Source: Gordonia polyisoprenivorans NBRC 16320 = JCM 10675 (GTDB lineage Bacteria > Actinomycetota > Actinomycetes > Mycobacteriales > Mycobacteriaceae). Taken from it: DNA of 64,000 bases. How positions within the stretch are numbered: the stretch's first letter is position 1; each line of letters opens with the position of its first letter. The stretch lies in contig NZ_BAEI01000087.1 of assembly GCF_000241325.1 (NCBI RefSeq), positions 124,001 to 188,000 of the forward strand, given 5' to 3'. The notes under the pieces are model-generated. The model was not told the origin of the DNA. It did not search any database and was given only the letters and a program-made list of their open reading frames with translations. The position numbers and the translations under genes were made by a program. This document shows positions 17,465 through 26,483 of this stretch, piece after piece.

Positions 17465-17485
17465 GTTGAGCGCACCACTATCAAG
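17465..17485 (-). promoter_or_regulatory. HAIR-like (HspR) operator upstream of hsp20
   Basis: Read on the minus strand, CTTGATA, a 7-bp gap and GCTCAAC resemble the HspR-associated inverted repeat CTTGAGT-N7-ACTCAAG at 10 of 14 positions. It lies about 50-70 bp upstream of the hsp20 start beside a TTGACAT promoter-like element. The match is imperfect, so regulation by HspR is probable rather than certain. Confidence 0.55.
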
Positions 17486-17522
17486 TTTTATTCCCGTCGG
17501 CACCAACTGACATCGCCCCTGG

Positions 17523-18692
17523 TCAACGGACGTTCTGGTCGATGAACTCGGTGGTGTACAGCTGCGAGGCGGGCAGGGTGGCCGGCAGGTTCGCACCCGT
17601 CTTGTTCAACACCGGGATCAGCTCGTCGATCGAGGTCTGGGCCTTGGTGAGGTCGTAGCCACCCCAGACGCCCGCGGAATCCGGACCGATCACGCCCTTG
17701 TCCTTGAGCAGTTGCGCCGAGTAGGCGGCCTCGCCCTTGCTGTAGGGGGTGAACGCGACGTCCTGGCTGACCCAATCGGTGATCGTGGTGTTGATGGCCT
17801 CGGGTGCGGAGACATAGTCTTTGCCGGTCTGCTGGATCATCGGGACCAGCTTGGTCAGGCAGGCGCGCAGTGAGTCGAGTTTGTCGGCGCGCACGGTGAC
17901 GTTCGAGGCGTACACGTCGTAGCCCGCGTCCTTGACCATCGCGTACGCGACGGGCTTGTCCCAGGACGGCGTCTCGTGCTCGTAGGTGTACGGCTCGGAG
18001 TTGGCGAAGCCCTGCTGTGAGATGGTCGGGTCGCCGACGAAGCGGGCCGGGGCGCCGTCGTATCCGGTGTCGAGCTGACTCTGTTTGAGCAGGCCCTTGG
18101 CCACCAGCCACTGCGGGAAGACCTGGTCCTTGGACACCACGACGGTTGCGTCGGAGCGGCCGATGTCGGCGATGGTCTTCCACGTCGGATGTGCCTTCGG
18201 GTCCCACATGAGGATCGACGGGTTGTACTGCAGCAGCGGTGTCACGCCGACGACGCGCTGGGCGGTCGCCGCCGAGACCATCTGATCGCCGTGCACCAAG
18301 CCGAGATCGATCGAATCGTCGGAGTACATCACCGAGGGCACCGATTGGAATCCGATCGCCGGCCCGCCGGCGCGCAGGGTGATGTCGACGCCGGTGTCCT
18401 TGCCGTCGAAGACGAGCGGGCCGGTGGCCGACTTCTGATCGGTGTTGACGCTGTAGCCCGGGCCGAGCAGGCCGATGACGCCGGCCATGTCGGATTGTGG
18501 CTGCCACTGGAGTTGCACCACAACATCTTTCGGGCACGATGCGGCGAGGTTGTACTGCGGAGGTGCGGGCGGAAGGCTCGACGCGGCGCCGGAGGTGCTC
18601 GACGAGTCGGTGCAGCCGGTGATGGCCGCGAGGCACGTGGCCACCGCGGCGGTGGCCACGGCGGCGCGGAGGGAAACGGTCGGGATTCGCAA
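17523..18692 (-). CDS. ABC importer substrate-binding lipoprotein, NMT1/THI5-like
   Basis: The 389-residue protein has a signal peptide ending in the lipobox LAAITGC, then a small-residue linker, then an NMT1-type solute-binding domain that starts with VVVQLQWQPQSDMAGVIGLLG. Family members bind thiamine pyrimidine precursors, riboflavin or other aromatic rings, and some bind taurine or nitrate. The start is a TTG preceded by AGGAG at 6 nt. It is divergent from the ATPase and permease genes (19033-20726), with which it should form one importer. A specific ligand cannot be assigned. Confidence 0.88.
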   Translation of the reverse strand: MRIPTVSLRAAVATAAVATCLAAITGCTDSSSTSGAASSLPPAPPQYNLAASCPKDVVVQLQWQPQSDMAGVIGLLGPGYSVNTDQKSATGPLVFDGKDTGVDITLRAGGPAIGFQSVPSVMYSDDSIDLGLVHGDQMVSAATAQRVVGVTPLLQYNPSILMWDPKAHPTWKTIADIGRSDATVVVSKDQVFPQWLVAKGLLKQSQLDTGYDGAPARFVGDPTISQQGFANSEPYTYEHETPSWDKPVAYAMVKDAGYDVYASNVTVRADKLDSLRACLTKLVPMIQQTGKDYVSAPEAINTTITDWVSQDVAFTPYSKGEAAYSAQLLKDKGVIGPDSAGVWGGYDLTKAQTSIDELIPVLNKTGANLPATLPASQLYTTEFIDQNVR

Positions 18693-19032
18693 GGGGTGCT
18701 CCTGGACTGGTTGGACCGAATGAACTGGGTGGAACGGATTGCATGTAAACGTAGGGCACGACGCCGTGTGGGGCCACTTGGCTACATGTAGTCGCCGCTG
18801 ACCGTCCCTGATCCGTCAGAACGTCCACTGAGCTGGTAATAGTCTGGATTCGAACTGGTGGAGCCCACCAGTATGGGGCTGTGCGACACACAGAATTCAC
18901 AGAGGGTCACGCGATTGCAATACATGTAATCAAGAATCATCACCACGCAGCCGATGTGGTCGCTACATGTAACGCGACCGCATCTCGACCTCGTCCACCC
19001 GCCAACTCGCCGGCCCAGCACCAGGAGCGCCC
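18693..19032. promoter_or_regulatory. Divergent promoter region with four TACATGTA-type sites and an 8-bp inverted repeat
   Basis: No gene is seen in these 340 bases. The palindrome TACATGTA occurs at 18783-18790, 18921-18928 and 18964-18971, and a variant GCATGTAA at 18741-18748. The last copy is framed by GGTCGC and GCGACC. A separate inverted repeat, ACTGGTGG-N3-CCACCAGT, lies at 18854-18872. The GntR-family regulator encoded at 21829 in the same cluster is the natural candidate to bind the TACATGTA sites, because such regulators use short palindromes of this kind. AGGAG at 19023-19027 serves the ATPase start. Confidence 0.65.
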
Positions 19033-19809
19033 ATGAGTCTCATCGACACCGTCAACGAGCCGGACGCCCGGCACCTGCGCAAGGGAGTGGTCATCTCGGT
19101 GGCCGGGGCGAGTAAACGATTCGAGTCCGGGACCGAAGCGCTTGCCGAGGTCGATCTCGACATCGCCACAGGCGATTTCGTCGCCGTGGTCGGTCCGTCG
19201 GGCTGCGGTAAGTCGACGCTGCTGCGGATGGCCGCCGGTCTCGAGTCGCCGACCTCTGGCAGCGTTGCCCTCGCCACCGACTCGGTCGGCGTGATCTTCC
19301 AGGAACCCACCCTGCTCGGGTGGCGTTCGGTGCAGGCCAACGTCGAGCTGTGTGCCGAACTCGCCGGAATGCCCAAGGTGCAACGCAGATCCCGCGCCGC
19401 CGACGCCATCGAGGCGGTTGGGCTCACCGGGTTCGAGAAACAGCTGCCGCGCATGCTCTCCGGCGGTATGAAGATGCGGGTGTCGTTGGCGCGCATGCTC
19501 GCCAAGGACCCCGAGGTGATGTTGCTCGACGAGCCGTTCGGCGCGCTCGACGAGATGACCCGCCTCGACATGCAATCGGAGTTGCTGCGGCTCTACACCG
19601 CACACCGATTCACCGCGATGTTCATCACCCACTCGATGTCGGAGGCGGTGTTCCTGGCCAACCGGGTCATCGTCATGTCCGCGCGGCCCGGCCGCATCGT
19701 CGCCGATCTGCGCATCGACTTCCCCTATCCGCGCGACCCCGAACTGCGATTCGACCCGGCCTTCACCGCTCACGTGGCCGAGGTCTCCACAACCTTGCGA
19801 GGTGCATGA
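19033..19809 (+). CDS. ABC importer ATP-binding protein (nitrate/sulfonate/taurine family)
   Basis: The 258-residue ATPase shows Walker A GPSGCGKST (residues 54-62), Q-loop FQEPTLLGW, the signature LSGGMKMRVSLARML and Walker B VMLLDEPFGALDE with a downstream switch histidine (ITHSMSEA). The signature LSGGM replaces the usual LSGGQ. Subfamily features match the SsuB/TauB/ThiZ group, which agrees with the NMT1-like binding protein encoded divergently. The gene overlaps the permease gene by 4 bp (ATGA). Confidence 0.92.
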   Translation: MSLIDTVNEPDARHLRKGVVISVAGASKRFESGTEALAEVDLDIATGDFVAVVGPSGCGKSTLLRMAAGLESPTSGSVALATDSVGVIFQEPTLLGWRSVQANVELCAELAGMPKVQRRSRAADAIEAVGLTGFEKQLPRMLSGGMKMRVSLARMLAKDPEVMLLDEPFGALDEMTRLDMQSELLRLYTAHRFTAMFITHSMSEAVFLANRVIVMSARPGRIVADLRIDFPYPRDPELRFDPAFTAHVAEVSTTLRGA

Positions 19810-20726
19810 TGACCCTGACAAGCGCTGTCCCGAAGAAGAACTCGCCCCCGAAGAAGAACTCGGCCCCGAAGAAGAACTCGGCCCCGAAGGAGAACCCGGC
19901 CCCGGCGACGGATTCCGCCGCGGTGCCGCGCGCGGCGTCGCCGGGAACTGCGGCCCGCGCCCGCAAGGTCCTGGCGATGGTGGCACCCCCGGCGCTGTCG
20001 TTCGGTGTCGGGATTGCCCTGTGGTACCTCGTCAGCTACCAGATCCTGAGCCCTGAGCGACGATTCCTGCTGCCCCCACCGCATCAGGTGCTGACCACCT
20101 CGCTGCTCGACAAGGCCCACGTCGCCCCCATGCTCGACGCGCTGCTCGTCACCGCGCGGGTCAGCCTGGTGGGATTCGTGGTGGCTGCGGTGCTCGGCGT
20201 GGGCATCGGCGTCGTGATGAGTCGCGGGGCATTCCTCGAACGCGCCATCTACCCGTGGGCGGTGGTGGCCCAGGTGATCCCGGTGCTGGCCATCGTGCCG
20301 CTCATCGGATTGTGGTTCGGCTACGGCATGACCGCCCGAACCATCGTGTGCGTCGTCATCGCGATCTTCCCGATCATCGCCAACACCCACTTCGGGCTGA
20401 TGTCGGTGGACCGCGGAGCCCACGAACTGTTCACCCTGTCGCGCGCATCGATGCCCGCCCGGCTGTGGAAACTCGAACTGCCCTCGGCACTTCCGGCGAT
20501 CATGACCGGTTTCCGTACCGCGTCGGGTCTCGTCGTCGTCGGCGCGATCATCGGCGACATGTTCTTCGCCAAGGGCCAGCCCGGCATCGGCACCCTGCTC
20601 GACATCTACCGCTCGCGACTGCAATCGGAGGATCTCATCGCCGCGATCATCCTCGCGTCGCTGTTCGGGATCGCGGTGTTCGCCGTGTTCAGCGTGCTCA
20701 ATGCGCTCGTGCACCGGCGCCGCTGA
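19806..20726 (+). CDS. ABC importer permease (SsuC/TauC/ThiX type)
   Basis: The 306-residue permease has an unusual N-terminal, lysine- and proline-rich tail of about 60 residues built from a repeated PKKNSAP unit, then about six hydrophobic segments and the binding-protein-dependent transport motif in LELPSALPAIMTGFRTASGL, which contacts the ATPase. Two consecutive ATG codons (19806 and 19809) can start it; the first overlaps the ATPase stop. The repeated tail is on the cytoplasmic side if the usual topology holds. The C-terminal part is followed by the dioxygenase gene after 39 bp. Confidence 0.9.
   Translation: MMTLTSAVPKKNSPPKKNSAPKKNSAPKENPAPATDSAAVPRAASPGTAARARKVLAMVAPPALSFGVGIALWYLVSYQILSPERRFLLPPPHQVLTTSLLDKAHVAPMLDALLVTARVSLVGFVVAAVLGVGIGVVMSRGAFLERAIYPWAVVAQVIPVLAIVPLIGLWFGYGMTARTIVCVVIAIFPIIANTHFGLMSVDRGAHELFTLSRASMPARLWKLELPSALPAIMTGFRTASGLVVVGAIIGDMFFAKGQPGIGTLLDIYRSRLQSEDLIAAIILASLFGIAVFAVFSVLNALVHRRR
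19830..19901 (+). repeat. 18-bp tandem repeat, four copies, inside the permease gene
   Basis: The unit CCGAAGAAGAACTCGGCC occurs four times head to tail with few changes, encoding PKKNSP-PKKNSA-PKKNSA-PKENPA. Because the period is a multiple of three, copy-number change would alter the length of the permease tail without a frameshift. Confidence 0.9.
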
Positions 20727-20765
20727 TCAGACCCGCTCACATCCCACTTCCGAAAGAGGCTCACC

Positions 20766-21806
20766 ATGTTTCACGTCCCCGTCATCGACATCTCCGCGTA
20801 CCGGGACCCGCACGCCGACCCGTCGGCGCGTGCCGAGATCGCCCGCGCCCTCGACGAGGCCTGCGCCGGAGTCGGTTTCATCCAGATCGTCGGCCACGGC
20901 GTCGCACCGGAGGTGATGACCGGCCTGGCCGACGCACTCGACGAGTTCTACGCCCTGCCGCTGGAGGTCAAGAAGCGCTACACCCGGGCGGGGGAGAATC
21001 GCGGTTACAGCCCGCCCAAGAGCGAGTCGCTGAGCATGAGTCTCGGTGTGGCCGCGGCGAATCAGATGAACGACTTCTACGAGGCGTTCACCGTCGGCTC
21101 CGAACGTGACTGGTATCCGGGGGTGTCCGGGCTGCCGGTGGCGAGCTATCCCGACAACACCTGGCCCGACGCGGCACCGGGGTTCCGGCCGGCCGTCGAG
21201 CGGTGGTTCGACGAGGCGCGCACCGTATACCGGATCCTGTTGCGCGCGTTCACCGATGCGCTCGGTCTTCCCGACGGGTACTTCGCGTCGATGGTCGACC
21301 ACTCCATCGACGCGCTGAAGATGAACAACTACACCCTGCCAGAGGGGGAGATCGAGCTGATCGGTGAGCTCACCGGGATGGGTGCGCACACCGACTTCGG
21401 CATCCTCACCGTGTTGTGGGCCGATCAGGTGCCCGGGCTGCAGGTCCTCGACCACGATGGCGTCTGGCACGACGTCGAGCCCGCCGACGGTGCGCTCATC
21501 GTGAATCTCGGCGACGCGATGGCACGCTGGACCAACGACCGGTGGCGTTCGACGATCCATCGCGTCGATCCGCCGGTTGTCGACGGTCGTATCCTGCGCC
21601 GGCGTTCGGCGGCGTTCTTCTTCGACGGCAACCACGACGCCGTCATCGAGACCCTGCCCGGATGTGCTCGCACCGATCAGCCCGGATACCCGCCGATCAC
21701 CATCGCCGACAACATCAATGCCAAGCTGGCCGGCATGAAGTCGGGGATCGCACCGCAGGGTGCCGAGCGGGAGGCGGCGCGCGTCGGCGCGGCACGCCCG
21801 GCGTGA
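20766..21806 (+). CDS. 2-oxoglutarate/Fe(II)-dependent dioxygenase, isopenicillin-N-synthase fold
   Basis: The 346-residue enzyme has the iron triad H208 and D210 in GAHTDFG and H265 in STIHRV, and the 2-oxoglutarate-binding RxS pair R279/S281. The N-terminal VPVIDISAY...GFIQIVGHGV pattern is that of the DIOX_N/IPNS group, which hydroxylates or oxidises small molecules. It lies directly after an ABC importer and before a GntR regulator, so it probably acts on the imported compound. Thymine hydroxylases belong to this fold, which is notable beside an NMT1-type importer, but the substrate is not determined. Confidence 0.9.
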   Translation: MFHVPVIDISAYRDPHADPSARAEIARALDEACAGVGFIQIVGHGVAPEVMTGLADALDEFYALPLEVKKRYTRAGENRGYSPPKSESLSMSLGVAAANQMNDFYEAFTVGSERDWYPGVSGLPVASYPDNTWPDAAPGFRPAVERWFDEARTVYRILLRAFTDALGLPDGYFASMVDHSIDALKMNNYTLPEGEIELIGELTGMGAHTDFGILTVLWADQVPGLQVLDHDGVWHDVEPADGALIVNLGDAMARWTNDRWRSTIHRVDPPVVDGRILRRRSAAFFFDGNHDAVIETLPGCARTDQPGYPPITIADNINAKLAGMKSGIAPQGAEREAARVGAARPA

Positions 21807-21828
21807 GCGCCGATTACGCTGCTAGACG

Positions 21829-22479
21829 ATGAGCGTCGACAACAGCGATGGGGCACTGCTGACCCAGGCCGTCCTGCGTCGGCTGCGCGACGAGATCTTC
21901 GACGGGACGATGGCCCCGGGGACGCCACTGAGCGTGCCCGGGCTCGCCACCCGGCTCGAGGTGTCGCGCAGCCCGGTGCGCGAGGCGGTGCAGCAACTCG
22001 TCGTCGAGGGTCTCGCCGAATACACTCCGCGCGTCGGGGCCAAGGTCGCGGTACTCGACGAGGACATGCTGCGCCAGGTGTTCGAGGTTCGCGAGGTGCT
22101 CGACGGCCTCGCCGCCCGGCAGGCCACCGCCCGCGTCACCTTCGCCGACCTCGAGATCCTGTGGGAGCACGTGCGCCGTCAGGAGGAGATGCTCGACAGT
22201 CCCGCCGACCATCGGCGCGACGCCGAACTCGACCTCGACTTCCACACCGCGGTCCGTACGCTCTCGGGCAACAAACCGCTGTGCGACGCCCTGCTCAAAC
22301 TCGACACCCAGTCGCACCTGTACCGCTCGGACATGTGGGCACTCGAGGTCAACCGCCGGCTCGCGGTCACCGAACACCGCCGGATCGTCGCCGCGCTGGA
22401 GGCCGGTGACGCCGACGGCGCGCAGCGCGCCGCATGCGCGCACGCGGCGGGCGTACTGGTACGGCTGTTGCGGTCCTGA
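21829..22479 (+). CDS. GntR-family regulator with FCD effector domain
   Basis: The 216-residue protein has a winged helix at about residues 10-72 (GLATRLEVSRSPVREAVQQLVVEGL) and an alpha-helical FCD domain with the metal/ligand pattern FREVLDGLAA...DLDFHTAV...EHRRIVAALEAGD. FadR-type members are usually repressors released by an organic acid. It lies 22 bp after the dioxygenase gene and may be the regulator that binds the TACATGTA sites at 18741-18971. TACGCT ends 8 nt before the ATG and no ribosome binding site is visible, so it may also have its own leaderless transcript. Confidence 0.92.
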   Translation: MSVDNSDGALLTQAVLRRLRDEIFDGTMAPGTPLSVPGLATRLEVSRSPVREAVQQLVVEGLAEYTPRVGAKVAVLDEDMLRQVFEVREVLDGLAARQATARVTFADLEILWEHVRRQEEMLDSPADHRRDAELDLDFHTAVRTLSGNKPLCDALLKLDTQSHLYRSDMWALEVNRRLAVTEHRRIVAALEAGDADGAQRAACAHAAGVLVRLLRS

Positions 22480-22510
22480 CCGCGCGCCGGTTCGTGCACA
22501 ATGGCGGGTC

Positions 22511-23716
22511 ATGACCACCGACATCCCCGGCGAGTCGCTCGACGAACTCCCACCGACGCAGTGGGCCGGCCACCCCAACACCCTTGCCGGTGTAATGGGT
22601 TGGGCCGCAGGTGTGTTGGGTGTCGGTCCGCAACCGGTTGCGTCGATGCCGCAAGTCGCGGCCGCCGACGTCGTACTGCTGCTCGTCGACGGTCTCGGTG
22701 ATCGGCTGCTGCACCGGCATGCCGATGTCGCGCCGACGCTGTCGGCGCTGCACGCCACCACTCTGCGGGCCGGGTTCCCGGCCACCACCGCCACCTCGAT
22801 CACCAGCCTGACCACCGGTACCGCATGCGGCCTGCACGGCATCATCGGTTACGCGTTCCGGCCCGACGACCATTGCCGCACCACGGGTCCGCGCCGGATG
22901 CTCAACGCGTTGCGCTGGACCATGGACGCCGCCGACGGACCATCGGCCATGGCCACCTATCCACCCGATCTCGTCGCCCCACTCGCCGGTGCGCTCGCCG
23001 GACTCGCCGAGCACGGGGTGTCGATCAGCTACGTGATGCCCGGGGAGTTCCGCGGAACCGGCTTGACCCAGGTGGCCTTCCGCGCCACCGGACGCCATCT
23101 GGCCGCCAATACACCCGACCTCGTTCGTGAGGGTGTGGGCACCGCGCTGGCGCAGCGGTCGGGTCGACGGGGCTTCGTCTACGCCTACCTCTCCGACCTC
23201 GACGCCGCCGGACACCGATACGGCCCCGGCTCGGAGGAATGGGTGCGCACCCTGTGCACGGTCGACGCGCTCGTCGCCGACCTGGTCGCCGATCTGCCGG
23301 CCGACGCCGTGCTCGCGGTCACCGGTGATCACGGCATGCTCGCCGCGGGCCGGCGCGTCGACCTCGACGCGGACCCGCTCTGGACGGCCGGGGTGGAGAT
23401 GATCGCCGGGGAACCGCGGGTGCGCCACCTCTATGTCGCCGACGGCGCCCGCGACGACGTCCTCGCCACCTGGACGGCCGAACTCGGCGCCGAAGCCCGC
23501 GTCGTCACGCGCGAGCAGGCCGTCGACGAAGCGTGGTTCGGCATCGCGGTCGACCCGGACATCGCGCAGCGGATCGGCGACGTCGTGGCCGTCGCCCGCG
23601 ACCGCACCGTGCTGGTCCGCGGCGACGTCGAACCGCTCGAGGCGAGGATGATCGGGCACCACGGCGCGTGGACCGCCGACGAACAACTCGTGCCGCTGCT
23701 CGTGGCTCACGGTTGA
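22511..23716 (+). CDS. Alkaline-phosphatase-superfamily nucleotide pyrophosphatase/phosphodiesterase
   Basis: The 401-residue protein matches the type I phosphodiesterase / nucleotide pyrophosphatase family. The metal-binding VLLLVDGLGD is near residue 58, the threonine nucleophile stretch FPATTATSITSL near 93, the YLSDLDAAGHRYG motif near 230, and the metal ligands of VTGDHGM near 275 and GHHGAW near the C-terminus. No signal peptide is seen, so it is probably cytoplasmic. The ATG at 22511 has CACAAT 8 nt upstream instead of a ribosome binding site. It ends upstream of the CIRCE boxes of groL and is not part of that unit. Confidence 0.87.
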   Translation: MTTDIPGESLDELPPTQWAGHPNTLAGVMGWAAGVLGVGPQPVASMPQVAAADVVLLLVDGLGDRLLHRHADVAPTLSALHATTLRAGFPATTATSITSLTTGTACGLHGIIGYAFRPDDHCRTTGPRRMLNALRWTMDAADGPSAMATYPPDLVAPLAGALAGLAEHGVSISYVMPGEFRGTGLTQVAFRATGRHLAANTPDLVREGVGTALAQRSGRRGFVYAYLSDLDAAGHRYGPGSEEWVRTLCTVDALVADLVADLPADAVLAVTGDHGMLAAGRRVDLDADPLWTAGVEMIAGEPRVRHLYVADGARDDVLATWTAELGAEARVVTREQAVDEAWFGIAVDPDIAQRIGDVVAVARDRTVLVRGDVEPLEARMIGHHGAWTADEQLVPLLVAHG

Positions 23717-23731
23717 CGGGTCCGACCAGAC

Positions 23732-23758
23732 CTTGCACTCGCCATGGTCGAGTGCTAA
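23732..23758. promoter_or_regulatory. CIRCE element 1 (HrcA operator) upstream of groL
   Basis: The site reads CTTGCACTC-N9-GAGTGCTAA, seven of nine bases of the left arm and all of the right arm matching the consensus TTAGCACTC-N9-GAGTGCTAA. It lies about 145 bp upstream of the groL start. Confidence 0.9.
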
Positions 23759-23766
23759 AACGGACG

Positions 23767-23793
23767 TTGGCACTCACGGACCGTGAGTGCCAG
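23767..23793. promoter_or_regulatory. CIRCE element 2 (HrcA operator) upstream of groL
   Basis: The site reads TTGGCACTC-N9-GAGTGCCAG, a near-perfect inverted repeat with the canonical 9-bp spacer. It begins 8 bp after the end of the first element, so the centres are 35 bp apart. Confidence 0.9.
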
Positions 23794-23900
23794 GTCGGGA
23801 CGGTGAGATCGGTTCCGAATGACACACCGGTCGTCCGTCGCGGGCACCGAGTCCGGCCATAGATACCTGGTGTCACCCCCTATCGGAGGATCACTTACCC

Positions 23901-25526
<1,626 letters not shown>

Positions 25527-25557
25527 GCCCGGTCTCCCTCTGACGCACGACAGTACG

Positions 25558-25589
25558 AAGGCCGGTCACCCCACGGGGTGGCCGGCCTT
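25558..25589 (+). terminator. Stem-loop terminator after groL
   Basis: AAGGCCGG and CCGGCCTT close a stem with an inner CACCCC/GGGTG pairing around ACG, about 32 bp after the groL stop. No clear U-run follows. Confidence 0.75.
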
Positions 25590-25627
25590 CGGCGTTGTCT
25601 GCCGCGCGTGGCCGGAATGCCGGCCCG

Positions 25628-26305
25628 ATGACGACGGTTGAACCGCTCGTGAGTTCAACGATCCCCGTCGACGTGTGGTCCGACATCGCCTGCCCGTGGT
25701 GCTACATCGGGAAGCGGAAGTTCGAGGCCGGTCTCGCCGAATCCGGTCTCGTCGATCGCGTCACCGTCACCTATCACAGCTTCGAGCTGGCCCCCGACAC
25801 CCCGGTCGACTTCGACGGCACCGAGGTCGACTTCCTCGTCGGCCACAAGGGCATGCCGCGCGATCAGGTCGGGCAGATGCTGGCGCAGGTCACCGCGATC
25901 GCCGCCGAGGCGGGCCTGACCTACGACTTCGACGCGCTACAGCACACCAACACGCTCAAGGCGCACGAACTGCTGCATTTCGCGAAAGCCCAAGGGCGCC
26001 AGCTCGACATGGCCGAACGACTCTTCCGCGCGTACTTCACCGAGGGCCGGCATGTGGGACGGGCCGCCGACCTCGCCGATCTCGCGGCCGACATCGGACT
26101 CGACCGCGACGCCGCGCTTCGCGCCCTGACCGACGGCACCTACACCGACGCCGTGGCCGCCGACATCGCGCAGGCCCGTGCGTACGGCATCAGTGGCGTC
26201 CCGTTCTTCGTGATCGACGGACGTTACGGTCTCTCGGGCGCGCAGTCGCCGGAGACCTTCGCCGACGCACTGCGCACGGTGGCGCGGGAGCGCGCCGATG
26301 CCTGA
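25628..26305 (+). CDS. DsbA-family FrnE-like thiol oxidoreductase
   Basis: The 225-residue protein has a thioredoxin-fold CxxC motif C22-P-W-C25 in SDIACPWCYIGKRKF, a helical insertion in the middle, and the cis-proline region GVPFFVIDGRYGLSGAQSPE, which is the FrnE pattern. No signal peptide is present, so it is cytoplasmic. FrnE-like proteins act in disulfide exchange, oxidative-stress tolerance or polyketide pathways. The ATG at 25628 was chosen because it gives the family's normal N-terminus; translation from an upstream ATG would add residues that overlap the groL terminator region. Confidence 0.92.
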   Translation: MTTVEPLVSSTIPVDVWSDIACPWCYIGKRKFEAGLAESGLVDRVTVTYHSFELAPDTPVDFDGTEVDFLVGHKGMPRDQVGQMLAQVTAIAAEAGLTYDFDALQHTNTLKAHELLHFAKAQGRQLDMAERLFRAYFTEGRHVGRAADLADLAADIGLDRDAALRALTDGTYTDAVAADIAQARAYGISGVPFFVIDGRYGLSGAQSPETFADALRTVARERADA

Positions 26306-26480
26306 GGAGTCACGCGTCGACGAAGAAGGCGAGACGCACAACGAATCCGCCGCCCCTGCACACGGGTTCGCCATGCTCGGTGGGCACGGGGCCGTGTGCA
26401 GGGACGGCGTCTGTGAGATCCCGACGGCAGCAGGCGACGAGTCGGGCGCCCGACGCGCAGTCCTGGGAACCGACCGCTGA
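26298..26480 (+). CDS. Small hypothetical protein overlapping the FrnE gene
   Basis: This 60-residue frame starts inside the last codons of the FrnE gene (8-bp overlap) and ends 4 bp before the convergent alcohol dehydrogenase gene. GGAGCGCG precedes the ATG. The product is acidic at the N-terminus and has a CRDGVC motif near residue 34 that could bind a metal or form a disulfide. It has no family that I recognise. The tight coupling to a thiol oxidoreductase gene is the main argument that it is real. Confidence 0.45.
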   Translation: MPEESRVDEEGETHNESAAPAHGFAMLGGHGAVCRDGVCEIPTAAGDESGARRAVLGTDR

Positions 26481-26483
26481 GCC

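Noticed and set aside
18693..19032. Riboswitch (for example TPP) upstream of the NMT1-like importer
   Set aside because: I looked for the conserved CUGAGA and related thi-box elements and did not find them in order; the region is better explained by TACATGTA operator sites.
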